From: Phoronis ovalis
Taxonomy: Eukaryota > Phoronida > Phoronidae
DNA length: 10,940 nt
Direction of reading: 5' to 3'
Assembly: GCA_028565635.1 (NCBI GenBank)
Contig: JAOXYB010058135.1
Coordinates: 1-10,940, forward strand
Below, one piece after another: positions 1 through 7,757 of the stretch. The translations under genes were made by a program, and so were the position numbers. Within the stretch, counting starts at the first letter, position 1. Each line of letters opens with the position of its first letter. The notes beneath the pieces were generated by a model. It made no database searches, had not been told where the DNA came from, and worked only from the letters and a program-made list of their open reading frames with translations.

Positions 1-58
1 TATGCAAAATTTGAAAAAAATCTGTGACAGAGCATGTATAGTGATATTTTGGTTGGTA

Positions 59-130
59 GCCGGACCACTGCTTAAGGTTTAAAAAAACCTGGCTCTCAAC
101 AGTGGGGACAGTGTATCCCAGGGGGCTTCT
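59..130 (+). repeat. Interspersed repeat fragment, mate of 6936-7015
   Basis: This segment shares an ordered set of words with 6936-7015: a 'ccgga' start, 'aaggttta', then 'tggctctcaacagtgggga' here against 'tggttctcaacagtgagga' there, then a G-run. Both copies lie on the same strand, and both are followed about 140-170 bp later by a piece of the ~330-bp repeat. They may therefore be parts of one composite element. No coding potential is seen. The element class is unknown. Confidence 0.6.
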
Positions 131-201
131 TAGTTATATTTTGGGGTAGGGATGTGCCGCTGACGATAAAATATTTGGAACAACAATATACCGAAAATGT
201 G
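131..201. other. Unassigned spacer between repeat fragments
   Basis: A short stretch between two repeat fragments. It contains a 'ggggtagggatgtgccgc' segment that looks repeat-like, but it has no second copy that I could find in this window. No gene is seen. Confidence 0.3.
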
Positions 202-340
202 AAACAAACATGACCACCAGTTGGTTGCCTTGGAAATCACTTTCAGGTCAAAATCATGTGACCTGTACTTTAACATGTATTTACCCTTTAACAAATTTGA
301 AGCTGTTTGAATAACAACTGAAACAATTATTGCAAGACAA
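202..340 (+). repeat. ~330-bp repeat family, copy 1 (left part, cut by LINE)
   Basis: Diverged copy of the repeat family found again at 1270, 3399-4400, 10526 and elsewhere. It shows, in family order, 'aaacatgaccaccagtt', a ggtcaaaat block, 'tgacctgtacttt', 'tgtatttaccctttaac', 'gaagctg' and 'attattgcaagacaa'. The copy stops at about 340, where LINE sequence begins. The next expected family words ('agtgttacgcacaac') appear at 1270, on the far side of the LINE, so this and the 1270 segment look like one array interrupted by the insertion. Confidence 0.7.
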
Positions 341-368
341 GTACAGTGTAGTACACAGGTACACGTCC

Positions 369-1089
369 AAATGTGCTATTATAAACATAACAAATAAGAA
401 AATTCTATCCATACAAACACTTATCACATGAATATATAACCAGCAGATACCAAGAGCAAAGCAACAAGATTATCTGGGTGTTACAGTAACTGATGACCTC
501 AACTGGAATGTGCATTGTAACAAGATATGTAAGAATTAAGTCAAGTCAGTTATTAGGACTGACGAGACGTACTCTGAGAGCATGTAACAAACAGGTTAAA
601 ATGATAGCGTATGAAAGTCTTATAAGACCTAGACTGGAATATGCTTCCTCCTGTTGGTCACCACATTACCTGAAGCTACAAAATAAGTTGGAAATGGTTC
701 AGCAATCGGCTGCTAGGTTCATCTACAACAATTACAGCAGATACACTAGTGGTACACCACTCATACAAGTTCTTAAGTGGGACACATTGGCTGCAAGAAG
801 AACACTCATGACACATGCATATTTTATAAGATCCAACATGGCTTCTTGAACATCTGCAGCTTCCCCCCCCCCCCCAACAGTTATCCTAGCAGACTCACGT
901 ACACGTAGTAATCATCAGTTCAAATTTAAATCTATAAACAGTAGTTGTAATACCCTTATAATTAAGTATGACTTCTTTGTGAGAACAATTCCTGTATGGA
1001 ATAGCCTGTCTACGGATGCAGTGTCAGCAGACAACATCAACTCATTTCAGAGGCTGGCACTGCCCATTATCCAAGGTCTAGCTATTTAG
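369..1089 (+). pseudogene. Reverse transcriptase C-terminal part of a CR1/L2/Jockey-like LINE, broken
   Basis: The reading frame gives the region after the polymerase core of invertebrate LINEs. Recognisable pieces in order are 'KCAIINITNKK' (from 369), 'DYLGVTVTDDLNWNVHCNKI' (468-527), 'LGLTRRTLRAC' (after 550), 'LIRPRLEYASSCWSPH' (about 620-667), 'EMVQQSAARFIYNNYSR' (about 691-741), 'LKWDTLAARR' (about 772-801) and near the end 'FFVRTIPVWNSL'. It stops at TAG 1087-1089. It is not functional: there are in-frame stops at TGA 429-431 and TGA 847-849, and a frameshift near 530-540 (the upstream frame hits TAA at 537-539 and homology continues from about 538 in another frame). Only about 240 codons remain, with no endonuclease or polymerase core. 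The clade is assigned by style only. Confidence 0.85.
863..875 (+). repeat. Poly-C tract (13 C)
   Basis: An uninterrupted run of 13 C inside the LINE pseudogene. The reading frame is the same on both sides, so it reads through as prolines. It lies where LINE conservation is weak. Length may vary between individuals or be miscalled in assembly. Confidence 0.9.
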
Positions 1090-1269
1090 GATAGTAGATA
1101 GTAGTGGTTTTATCTTGCACTGCGCACTTTAAGCCTTTTATCTGTTATTTATTTATTTGGCTGTTTTGTAATTACACGTTTGTTTCATCCACCGGGTGTC
1201 ATCACACTCGACCTACTGTAATAGGTTCATTAGAACCTCAGTCTAGTACTTTGTTAGTAAACTACTTGA

Positions 1270-1625
1270 AGTGTTACGCACAACAAAGATGTTCAAGATT
1301 CGTATAGGCGTTTGACCTACTTTTCAAAGTCACTTCAAAATGTCACCTAGCCTAATATGCCCTTCAATATATGGCCTTCATGAATCCATCTTCCAACCAT
1401 CCAGTTAAAGCTTCATCTTTCCATAAATGGGAGAAACGTGACATATGCCCTATCAGGAACAAACAAGGCCGTCAGCCACCTATTTTTAAAGTGATCAAGG
1501 TCAACATTATAAACAACTTGCACTGTGATCTGTATTTACTTTGTACGGAATATGAAGCTGATCAGGTAAAAACTGAAGCTGTTATCGCAAGACAAAAAAG
1601 TGTTACATTACGCGAGATGAAAACG
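1270..1625 (+). repeat. ~330-bp repeat family, copy 2 (most complete unit)
   Basis: The best copy for defining the unit. It opens with 'agtgttacgcacaac' at 1270 and the same word recurs as 'agtgttacattacgc' at 1599, giving a unit length of about 329 bp. In order it contains 'tttgacctacttttcaaagtca', 'atgtcacctagcctaatatgc', 'atggccttcatgaatcca', 'ccagttaaagcttcatcttt', 'atgggagaaacgtgacat', the hairpin segment (degraded here), 'gatcaaggtcaacatt', 'gtatttactttgtacggaa' and 'aaaaactgaagctgttatc'. A 102-codon open frame over 1371-1679 lies almost entirely inside the repeat and resembles no protein I know; I treat it as chance. Confidence 0.75.
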
Positions 1626-1679
1626 ATGACAATGCATAGCCTAGAACTACATGCCCATGGCTTCGTGCAGTGGGCATAA

Positions 1680-1850
1680 AAACTGAGAATTGGATGATGC
1701 CATGCATGAAAATCATGCAAATATACAATGTTCAGTACGAATCAAAATTTATTAATTATTGAGTGTGACAGGACAAGTTGACAAATGGTCCCCTAAATAT
1801 TCTCATTGGAAAAATAGAAAGTATGCTTTGAAATGCATGATAATATTTCT
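1680..1850. other. AT-rich spacer, no gene seen
   Basis: Simple AT-rich sequence between the repeat copy and the duplicated 3'-end-like segment. No open frame, RNA gene or clear repeat was recognised. Confidence 0.4.
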
Positions 1851-1908
1851 GAATAAAGTTACATCACTCCAGTTAATTTTAATACGTTTATTATAAAAAT
1901 ATATGCCT
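1851..1908 (+). repeat. Direct repeat, left copy (mate at 2116)
   Basis: It matches 2116-2179 with a few indels. Shared words are 'gaataaa', 'tcactccagtt', 'tttatta' and 'aaaatatatgcctat'. The offset is 265 bp. Read on the minus strand, this copy carries AATAAA at 1892-1887. Its mate carries the AATAAA that is the candidate poly(A) signal of the minus-strand gene. Confidence 0.75.
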
Positions 1909-2115
1909 ATACTTTGTACAAGTCACACCCATATGCCCATACAAAACTCCTCTTACAACATACATGTAACTATCCACCTAATCAGGTTAACAATTTCATT
2001 ATTACTAAAATGCACTTAAAACAAAGACAAATTATCTGGATGTTGATCAACATTAGATTATAGAGTTTAACTAATGTCTTAAACTAAATTACATTAACTG
2101 GGTAACTACTATTTC
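1909..2115. other. AT-rich spacer between two direct repeats
   Basis: Lies between the two copies of the duplicated segment. No gene is visible. If the minus-strand gene model holds, this is just past its 3' end. Confidence 0.35.
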
Positions 2116-2179
2116 GAATAAACATGTCACTCCAGTTGATTTTTAAATATGTTTATTAATTACGAAAATATATGCCTAT
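2116..2179 (+). repeat. Direct repeat, right copy (mate at 1851)
   Basis: Second copy of the 1851-1908 segment. On the minus strand it contains AATAAA at 2157-2152, in a position suited to ending a transcript whose stop codon is at 2419-2417. The duplication could give two alternative 3' ends about 265 bp apart. Confidence 0.7.
2152..2157 (-). promoter_or_regulatory. Candidate polyadenylation signal AATAAA (minus strand)
   Basis: Plus-strand 'tttatt' reads AATAAA on the minus strand, about 260 bases after the candidate stop codon at 2419-2417. A GT-containing stretch ('ggagtgacatgttt' on the minus strand) follows. The hexamer is common in AT-rich DNA, so its value depends on the terminal exon being real. 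Confidence 0.35.
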
Positions 2180-2416
2180 CTAGATAGTAAGAACTAATTT
2201 ACCTGGAACAAAGAATATAACAGAAACAATTACAATGGAAATATTAACATACAATACATACTATCTTAACAATGCAGAAATAATGTGGTAGCTATCAGCT
2301 ATTGTCTCTTAACTACAACCATGTATACCAAAAAACTAAGTTAACTATTTTCTAAATCTGTACAGTGTAACACATCATCTTTATATGTCTCACTAGACAA
2401 TGGGTATATGTATCAT

Positions 2417-2559
2417 TCACAAAATACATTCTTCATCCGTTTCATGTGTTGTTCCACAATTTATTGCTGCTTTAGCATCAGTAGGCCTAAAAGAATTTGG
2501 AGTATAACCTTGACCGTCAAGACCCATTTCGCATACTTGGCAACTTGGTAATTTTCTTT
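2417..2559 (-). CDS. Candidate terminal exon, Cys-containing C-terminus
   Basis: On the minus strand an open frame of 46 codons before TGA (2419-2417) reads as 'RKLPSCQVCEMGLDGQGYTP' followed by a stretch ending 'CGTTHETDEECIL'. Its composition (four Cys, Gly, Pro, Asp, few Leu/Ile/Lys runs) and higher GC than the flanks look coding. A possible acceptor 'ggttgtaag' ends at 2560 and would enter this frame in phase 1, as needed to follow the exon at 5320-5174. It lacks a strong pyrimidine tract. A nearer AG ('gttgccaag') would give the same frame with a shorter exon. Another acceptor would use a different frame, ending in a hydrophobic tail at a TAA. I do not recognise the domain. The Cys pattern could belong to a small extracellular module, but this is not established. 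Confidence 0.35.
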
Positions 2560-3395
2560 CTTACAACCAATATAATCAGACCGCTAAGCCTTTTTAAAGG
2601 AGATCGTGTTATGGTATTTTACATTTAATATAACACATAACACTTGTCTGCATGCCTTTCTGCCTAGCAAAACATTTTAGTCTTTTTACCCCACCAAAAA
2701 GACAAATTCAGACTTTAGAAACCTCAGGATGAGAAATGACAAATATCTGAACAAATATAGTCACTGGTGCTTGGTAGCAAATCCATCATTACAACAAGCT
2801 GTGTAATATGTAAACTGTATTTCTTTATTACATCTAATAGACCTACTTCCATAGCATTTTAAAGCAAATAATATACCTTTTGTATAGTTGTTATGTCCAA
2901 CCATACAAATATATGGATAATAATACAGACGCACTAACATTCCAGATAGTTACCTTTTTCTATCACATTATGCATGAGTTTTAAAAAAAATCTTTACTTT
3001 TTATTGGCAACAGGTACTTTAAAGTGACAAGGGCATTGCTGCGTTTACCTAATCTAACTGCATGTGGTTATTCATGAAAACAGATGCATGATATTTAGGT
3101 GCATGGGTCAATTTTTAACACAAATTTGTATTATTTGGTTGAATTTAATCCATCACAGATGATCGATTGAGCATAATGGATCAATGGGATGCTTTCCAAA
3201 CAACCAAATCACATATTCTTATGCATTTCCAGCAAATCAGCTCTGTCATTACTACTATTAATTTCCTCACCACCCGTAAAATAACACCTAAACAGCAGTG
3301 TGATGTAAAGGTTGAACTGGCATTCGCTGACTGGAAGAAAGTTGCTACTGACAGTACACCCCTTTGGACACTGCCGATGACATGTCAAAATCATA
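2560..3395. other. AT-rich, intron-like stretch; no supported gene
   Basis: No exon with good splice sites, RNA gene or clear repeat was recognised. An 86-codon open frame at 3167-3427 (plus strand) runs into the start of a repeat copy and has no recognisable motif. Short open frames on the other strand here look like chance. If the minus-strand gene model is right, this lies in its last intron (5173-2560). Confidence 0.4.
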
Positions 3396-3398
3396 CAG

Positions 3399-3534
3399 GA
3401 CCTGTATTTATGCTATATCAAATATGAAACTGATAAAAACTAAGCTGTAATCGGGAACAAACATAGCCTCCTATTGGCTATGTTAGAAATGATCCAAGTC
3501 CTGCATTATGACCTCTATTTACTTTCTAAATGAG
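3399..3534 (+). repeat. ~330-bp repeat family, copy 3 (rearranged)
   Basis: Two family pieces joined by an internal deletion. The first runs from 'gacctgtatttatgc' through 'aaatatgaaactgataaaaac' to 'gctgtaatcggga'. The second runs from 'acaaacatagcctcctattgg' through 'gaaatgatccaagtc' to 'atgacctctatttac'. The second piece holds the best hairpin of the family, with a 9-bp stem at 3460-3484. Confidence 0.65.
3460..3484 (+). other. Hairpin in repeat copy 3 (9-bp perfect stem)
   Basis: AACATAGCC (3460-3468) pairs with GGCTATGTT (3476-3484) around a 7-base loop. The same location in other copies reads ATGGCC/GGCCAT-like or ATGACCG/CGGTCAT, so the arms differ between copies but remain complementary. 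Confidence 0.8.
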
Positions 3535-3614
3535 AGTTATCTCACTATTTTTCAAAGTTTTCAAGACCTTAAAAAAGCAGTTCTGATGACTGTGAGACAT
3601 GCCAAATTTTTTGA

Positions 3615-4400
3615 CAAAACAGTTGACCTACATGTACTTTCAAAGGTCATTTAAAATAGCATTTAGCCTATAACATCCACCTACCTATGGCCTTTTTAAA
3701 ACCACTTTCAGATATTCCAGACAGTGCTTCATCCTCACAGATATAGATGTACCAGGATGTGCTCTCATGGGAACAGCCATGGCCACCAGTCAGCCATGCT
3801 GGAAATGATCAAGGTCAATATGAGACCGGCCCGTACTTTAAACTGTATTTGCCATGTGTCACACATGAAGTAATTGCAGTTATTGGGAGATAAAGGCAAT
3901 GTTACTCACAACAAAAAGCGTAGATTCGGATTGGCATTTGATCCACTTGCAAGGTCATTTTAAATTGTCACCAAGCTAGGCTAATATGCTCATCAACAAC
4001 TTAGCTTTCATTAATCTCCTTTCAAATTGTCAAGCAATGCTTCGTCACTGGTAAGTGGCGTATCATGACTGCCTTCTGGGAAACAAACATGACCGCTAGT
4101 CGGTCATATTGGATATTATCCAGATCAATGTTAAATCCGACCTGCACTTTGACCTGTATTTACTCTGTAGCAAATATAAAGCTGATCGAATTAAAATTGA
4201 AGCAAACTAACAGATGACGAAGATTTTTATTGACATTTGACCAATTTCTCAAGGTGAGTTCAAAATGTCACCTAGCTCAATGTGCTCACCAACCTATGGT
4301 CTTCATGAATCCACTTTCCAAACATCCAGTTAACACTTCGTCTTTCCGAAGTAATGAAAATTGTAACCAACTTGCACTTTGACCTGTATTTACAACTTTT
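3615..4400 (+). repeat. Head-to-tail array of the ~330-bp repeat (three units)
   Basis: Successive units are marked by 'ttgacctacatg...aaggtcattt' (3623), 'ttgatccacttgcaaggtca' (3938) and 'ttgaccaatttctcaagg' (4237), giving periods of about 315 and 299 bp. Between these marks the words follow family order: 'atggcctttttaaaacca', the hairpin, 'gaaatgatcaaggtcaatat', 'gtatttgcc' and 'gcagttattggga'. The last unit stops after 'tgacctgtatttac' near 4393. This is tandem organisation with strong divergence, so it is old. No coding function is seen. Confidence 0.8.
4089..4107 (+). other. Hairpin in repeat array (7-bp perfect stem)
   Basis: ATGACCG (4089-4095) pairs with CGGTCAT (4101-4107) around a 5-base loop, CTAGT. 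It sits at the same position in the repeat unit as the hairpins at 3460-3484, 3778-3798 and 10817-10841, but with a different stem sequence that is still paired. Confidence 0.8.
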
Positions 4401-4427
4401 TGGGATAAGAAAAAACAAACCAAATTG

Positions 4428-4703
4428 CCCTTGACTGGAGTGCAACAGCAGGGAAATCTATGAGTTTTTTCTGACTGTTTTTTTGGTACATATGTTAAGC
4501 ATATTTCTGCGAAGTCAACTCAACAAATTGTAAAGAACTATAAATTTATTTTGATTGAAATTGGTTTCGTTTATCATTTGGAATAAACTTAAATAAATTC
4601 TAGATAAAATTTGCCATGAATTGTGAAAAACAGGAATGCAAATTTAATCTACAAGCACAGATTTGTAATATGTGATTGGAAATAATTCCCTGGAGGAAGC
4701 AGG
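4428..4703 (+). repeat. Direct duplication, first copy (mate at 4796)
   Basis: Aligns over about 275 bp with 4796-5065. Shared words include 'cccttgac', 'gagtgcaa', 'ggggaaatctatgag' or close variants, 'aagtcaactcaa', 'tgaaattggtttc', 'aaataaattctagata', 'aaacagga', 'tgcaaattta' and 'agcacagattt'. The offset is about 368 bp at the start and about 360 at the end, so small indels have accumulated. Both copies directly follow a fragment of the ~330-bp repeat. Confidence 0.85.
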
Positions 4704-4717
4704 TCGCATATTTGGAA

Positions 4718-4785
4718 GTGATTTAGATCAAAATTAAATATTCGCCCTGTAGCAAATGTAAAGCTAATCCGTTTAAAACTGTTTA
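4718..4785 (+). repeat. ~330-bp repeat family fragment
   Basis: Short piece between the two copies of the 4428/4796 duplication. It shows 'agatcaaaattaaat', 'cgccctgtagcaaatgtaaagc', 'aatccgtttaaaactg', in family order. Its place suggests the duplicated segment is itself joined to the repeat family as a longer composite unit. Confidence 0.55.
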
Positions 4786-4795
4786 AATGGCCCTT

Positions 4796-5065
4796 CCCTT
4801 GACCAGAGTGCAATAGCGGGGAAATCTATGAGCCTTTTCTGCCTTTTTTTGGTATATATGTTAAATACAATTTTGCAAAGTCAACTCAAGAAATATTAAG
4901 GAGCTATAATTGAAATTGGTTTCAGTTCGTACTTGGCATATCCTGAAATAAATTCTAGATAGAATATGGCATAAATTCTTTAAAACAGGAAAATGCAAAT
5001 TTAGTCTAAAAGCACAGATTTATAACACGTGATCGGAAGTAATTTCCTGGATGGAGACAGCAACG
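4796..5065 (+). repeat. Direct duplication, second copy (mate at 4428)
   Basis: Second copy of the 4428-4703 segment, with clear divergence and a deletion of about ten bases around 4900. No open frame is shared by the two copies, so it looks non-coding. Confidence 0.85.
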
Positions 5066-5173
5066 TTGTTATTTTTGATACTGAGACATTTTTGTTTACA
5101 TAATCATTGTCAAATATCATTGACCCATAATTTCACAGGCATAACCAAATATTTAAACGACTAGAAATAGTAC

Positions 5174-5320
5174 CTGTTGTTGCTGTTTGTGGAGCTCCTG
5201 TTGGAGTTGAAGCCTTCTTTGTTGGTGTTGGTGTTGGAGCCTCCGTCATTGTTGATTGAACTTCCATTGTTGCTGCTGGAACCTCAGTTGTTAGTGGATC
5301 CTGTGTTGTTGATGTAGGAA
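5174..5320 (-). CDS. Internal exon: Thr/Pro-rich mucin-like linker
   Basis: On the minus strand a strong acceptor ('ttttgctgtttcag') ends at 5321, and a donor ('acaacag' then 'gtacta') begins at 5173. The enclosed 147 bp are a multiple of three with phase 1 at both ends. They encode 49 residues starting 'VPTSTTQDPLTTEVPAATME' and including 'TEAPTPTPTKKASTPTGAP'. About a third are Thr, with Pro, Ala and Ser: a low-complexity, probably disordered linker of the kind that is often O-glycosylated when extracellular. No Cys and no fold. The upstream exon at 7757-7570 ends in phase 1, so the two can be joined without a break, and skipping this exon would keep frame. It could instead belong to a separate secreted or membrane mucin-like gene. 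Confidence 0.7.
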
Positions 5321-5329
5321 CTGAAACAG

Positions 5330-6160
5330 CAAAAATAGAGTAAAGTGGCATTTAATTTATTAAATGAAATTGAAACTCTCGCTATCACATCGTATGCTTT
5401 TTTTTCAGCTAGGAAATAAAACGTTCAATAACATTTTATAACAAATCACATTTTAAAGATAGAATGTAACAGGCCCCTTGAACAATCTCCTTGGAATGGT
5501 GTGCAAGTGTGAAACTGGGTACAAATGTTCTGAACTTTTCTGTGCATAAGTTACTATATGAACATACAAAATTGAGCAAGCAGTTTGTGCCATTTCTTTG
5601 TACCTTCAACTCTAAGAGCTGAACGAATCATTATGTCATTATAACAAGGGTCTGGTTTTCACTTGTAAATATTGATAACAAAAATATATTAAAAATGTAA
5701 CTTTTACTGCGGTCCTTTCAGAGTCCTATTATGAACACATTCAATCTTTTCATTCTGAAATCTTAATGTTTCTGTTACCTGCCAAAATGTATTAGACAAG
5801 GTTACTTGCCATACATTTAGTTAAAACTGCTGGAGGACCCATAAAACAACTTATAGGCCTAACATCAAACAAACTGAAGAACAGGAGCAAAAATTCAGGG
5901 AATGTTTTTTGACTGTTGTGCTTTGACCTCTATGACTCGCATTTATAGATGAAAACAATACAAGAATATTATAGCTGAGTACCCAGAGGCTGGGCATTTT
6001 AGCATACCCTAATAGAAAAGAGAGTTATTTATTATTTATTTGGTTCCTCTGAGTATTAATTGTCAAACGATAATCGTGACCACAGACTATTTGCCAAATA
6101 GTAAAGATCGAAGTCCGGATGCAAAACTGAAGTGATATAATTTTATTAGGAATACGAAAA
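5330..6160. other. AT-rich, intron-like stretch; no gene seen
   Basis: No exon, RNA gene or member of the repeat families was recognised. A weak imperfect inverted repeat ('tacccagagg' near 5980 and 'cctctgagta' near 6048) brackets about 75 bp. It could be a tiny non-autonomous element or chance. Under the gene model this is part of the intron 7569-5321. Confidence 0.4.
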
Positions 6161-6166
6161 ATTGAC

Positions 6167-6373
6167 CTAGGTGATTTCCCACAAGGTGCTCTCAGGTCCA
6201 AAACTATTTTTTATTCGTAAATCCTTTGTTTCAGTGATGTGGGTTTTGTCACTGTGTTTTTTAGCTATGAAGTAACAATTGAAGTAATCATATGTGCCAC
6301 ACCTCACCCTACGGCGGTCTGTTTGTTGATCATCAAATTTCCTTTTCGGACCTGCCAGTCTGAATAAATCCAT
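6167..6373 (-). other. Open frame of 68 codons, possible exon or transposase remnant
   Basis: On the minus strand an ATG at 6373 opens 68 codons to TAG, beginning 'MDLFRLAGPKRKFDDQQTDR' and containing 'CGTYDYFNCYFIAKK' and 'DLRIKNSFGPESTLWE'. The basic, nuclear-localisation-like 'PKRK' start and mixed composition look more coding than the surroundings. The Cys/Tyr pattern loosely recalls the N-terminus of transposase-like zinc-finger proteins. An AG ('cactaacag') stands right before the ATG. No convincing donor is seen and I cannot name a family. Chance is a real alternative. Confidence 0.2.
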
Positions 6374-6935
6374 CTGTTAGTGTTCCATGCCTTCTCAACT
6401 AACGTCCGAGTCACATGCTTACAGTACATGATCTCTTACCAACCCAGAAAAAGTCAGTGCAGTCCTCAATATGCCACCGCCCACTGATGTACGTCGTAAT
6501 GTCATGGTCACTTATCTTACAACCATACCGCAAAGATAGCTAAAGTTAAATCCCGCAAAAGATAGGGAAACTACAGTTACTGTAGCTTTATTATTTCAGA
6601 TGAATATCCACGTTTACCATACATGTTTTACTTTTTTTCTTATTTTACCACATTCTAATTTTACTTTTTGTAACTCCCTAATTCAGAAATTATAATTTTT
6701 GACTTGCATAATTATCCTATTCGGCAACAGTCCAGGGTTTAGGTTTGGGGGATCAAATTTTAATGAAATTGGAATATACTTTGCCATTTCTACATTTTGT
6801 TATTTACATCTACTACTAAATTATTTTTCGTTAATTGAGGGAGTTCTATCGAACCATACCCTTGACCATCACCTAAAAACGCCACTGAGTATTCCTTAGA
6901 TATTACCCAGAGATATCACCAACATTAAGCTACTT
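6374..6935. other. No supported gene; short palindrome at 6571-6585
   Basis: Contains a perfect 7-bp inverted repeat CTACAGT-t-ACTGTAG (6571-6585) and, on the minus strand, a short open stretch after an ATG near 6506 ending at a donor-like 'ttg|gtaaga' near 6438. This is too short and isolated to call. The rest is AT-rich. A 66-codon plus-strand open frame (6699-6899) has no recognisable content. Confidence 0.35.
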
Positions 6936-7015
6936 TCCGGATAGTACATGCTTTTCAAGGTTTAAACAAGATAACTGGTTCTCAACAGTGAGGATGGTGC
7001 ATTTGGGGGGTGTAT
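6936..7015 (+). repeat. Interspersed repeat fragment, mate of 59-130
   Basis: Shares 'tccgga', 'aaggttta', 'ctggttctcaacagtgagga' and a G-run with 59-130, in the same order and strand. A fragment of the ~330-bp repeat follows at 7180, as one does after the first copy. Confidence 0.6.
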
Positions 7016-7179
7016 ATCACACATCCTCATACATAATCTGTAAAGTATCAGCAGCAGCGATGATAGCCATTGTTAGCTGCATGACTATTAAGTACTTACA
7101 GCTTCATGCATATAAGTAACAGAATAGCAATTTTAACTCTTGCAGGATATTTTATAATTCAAATGTTATAGGACTGTAG

Positions 7180-7262
7180 TTTATATAATTCTGTACCGAA
7201 TGTGAAGCTTATTAGGTAAAAACTGAAGCTGTTATCGCGGGACACAGACATACGTGTTATGA
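7180..7262 (+). repeat. ~330-bp repeat family fragment
   Basis: Contains 'ctgtaccgaatgtgaagctt', 'attaggtaaaaactgaagc', 'tgttatcgcgggacac' and 'gtgttatgaacaaca', matching the second half of the family unit and its junction into the next. Flanking parts of the unit are absent. Confidence 0.65.
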
Positions 7263-7569
7263 ACAACACCACCAACAATGACACATACATGATGACTATG
7301 CAAGATAGGCACAAAAATCCAATGCAACTAGCTATTACAAATTTGCTGATGCATTCTACATGTAATTATAAGGGGAGAATATTGTGACAGCTTGCGCATA
7401 GGGCCTACCCTTAGCTTTGGCTATATATAGCTACATGAGAAAATTTTGGTCGATAGCTGTACTAATCGACTCTGACATTCAGTCCATGGTTAAAGCCATA
7501 CATACGGGCATTAATCACTACATTTAACTACTAATTAAAATCATGATCAGAACAAACAATATCATATAC
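7263..7569. other. Intron-like spacer; no gene seen
   Basis: AT-rich sequence immediately after the donor site of the 7757-7570 exon in transcript direction (the donor GT is at 7569-7568). No other feature was recognised. Confidence 0.4.
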
Positions 7570-7757
7570 CTCCTGCCGCATTCAAGTTATGTTCATGCTC
7601 TTCTATAAGTTTCAAAATCTTAGGGAGTTTAACTGCTTTAAATATAACTTTAAGCTTCCTGTAGCCATCATCATGATTCCAGCTGACTGCATATCCTTTC
7701 GATTCTAGTTTATCCATTAATTCACAAAAGTCAGTAACAGATTGTTTTTCTCCTGAT
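7570..7757 (-). CDS. Exon B: second half of a death-effector-domain-like protein
   Basis: The minus-strand acceptor 'gttactttttcttttag' ends at 7758 with a good pyrimidine tract, and a donor 'ggag|gtatat' starts at 7569. The 188-bp exon enters in phase 2 and leaves in phase 1. It encodes 62 full codons. The first part, 'SGEKQSVTDFCELMDKLESK', is predicted helical and would be DED helices 3-4. It continues 'GYAVSWNHDDGYRKLKVIF' (loop and helix 5) and 'KAVKLPKILKLIEEHEHN' (helix 6). In DEDs a conserved RxDL motif opens helix 6; here that place reads KLPK, so the motif is lost or altered. The phase 2 entry matches the exit of exon A (9267), the split codon giving Thr. A chance ATG at 7825 lies in the intron and is not the start. 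Confidence 0.72.

Larger units (their letters stand above)
341..1269 (+). mobile_element. 5'-truncated non-LTR retrotransposon (LINE), nested in repeat
   Basis: About 930 bp representing the 3' end of a LINE: the end of the reverse transcriptase ORF (about 369-1089) and a roughly 180-bp 3' tail with a 'ttatttatttattt' run near 1145. Lack of the 5' part is usual for LINE copies made by target-primed reverse transcription. Both flanks are the ~330-bp repeat, and repeat homology is lost at 340 and resumes at 1270, which sets the limits to within a few bases. No clear poly(A) tail and no convincing target-site duplication are visible, consistent with an old copy or a CR1/L2-type element. Confidence 0.8.

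Noticed and set aside
1104-1307. 67-codon frame after the LINE ORF
   Set aside because: It lies in the LINE 3' tail and crosses the boundary into the repeat at 1270.
1371-1679. 102-codon plus-strand open frame
   Set aside because: It lies almost wholly within the ~330-bp repeat copy, is not kept open in other copies, and has no recognisable motif.
3167-3427. 86-codon plus-strand open frame and the overlapping 61-codon minus-strand frame
   Set aside because: No motif or splice support, and the end runs into a repeat copy. Such lengths are expected by chance in six frames of 11 kb.
5977-6058. Miniature inverted-repeat element bracketed by 'tacccagagg' and 'cctctgagta'
   Set aside because: The arms are short with a mismatch, there is no target-site duplication and no second copy in the window.
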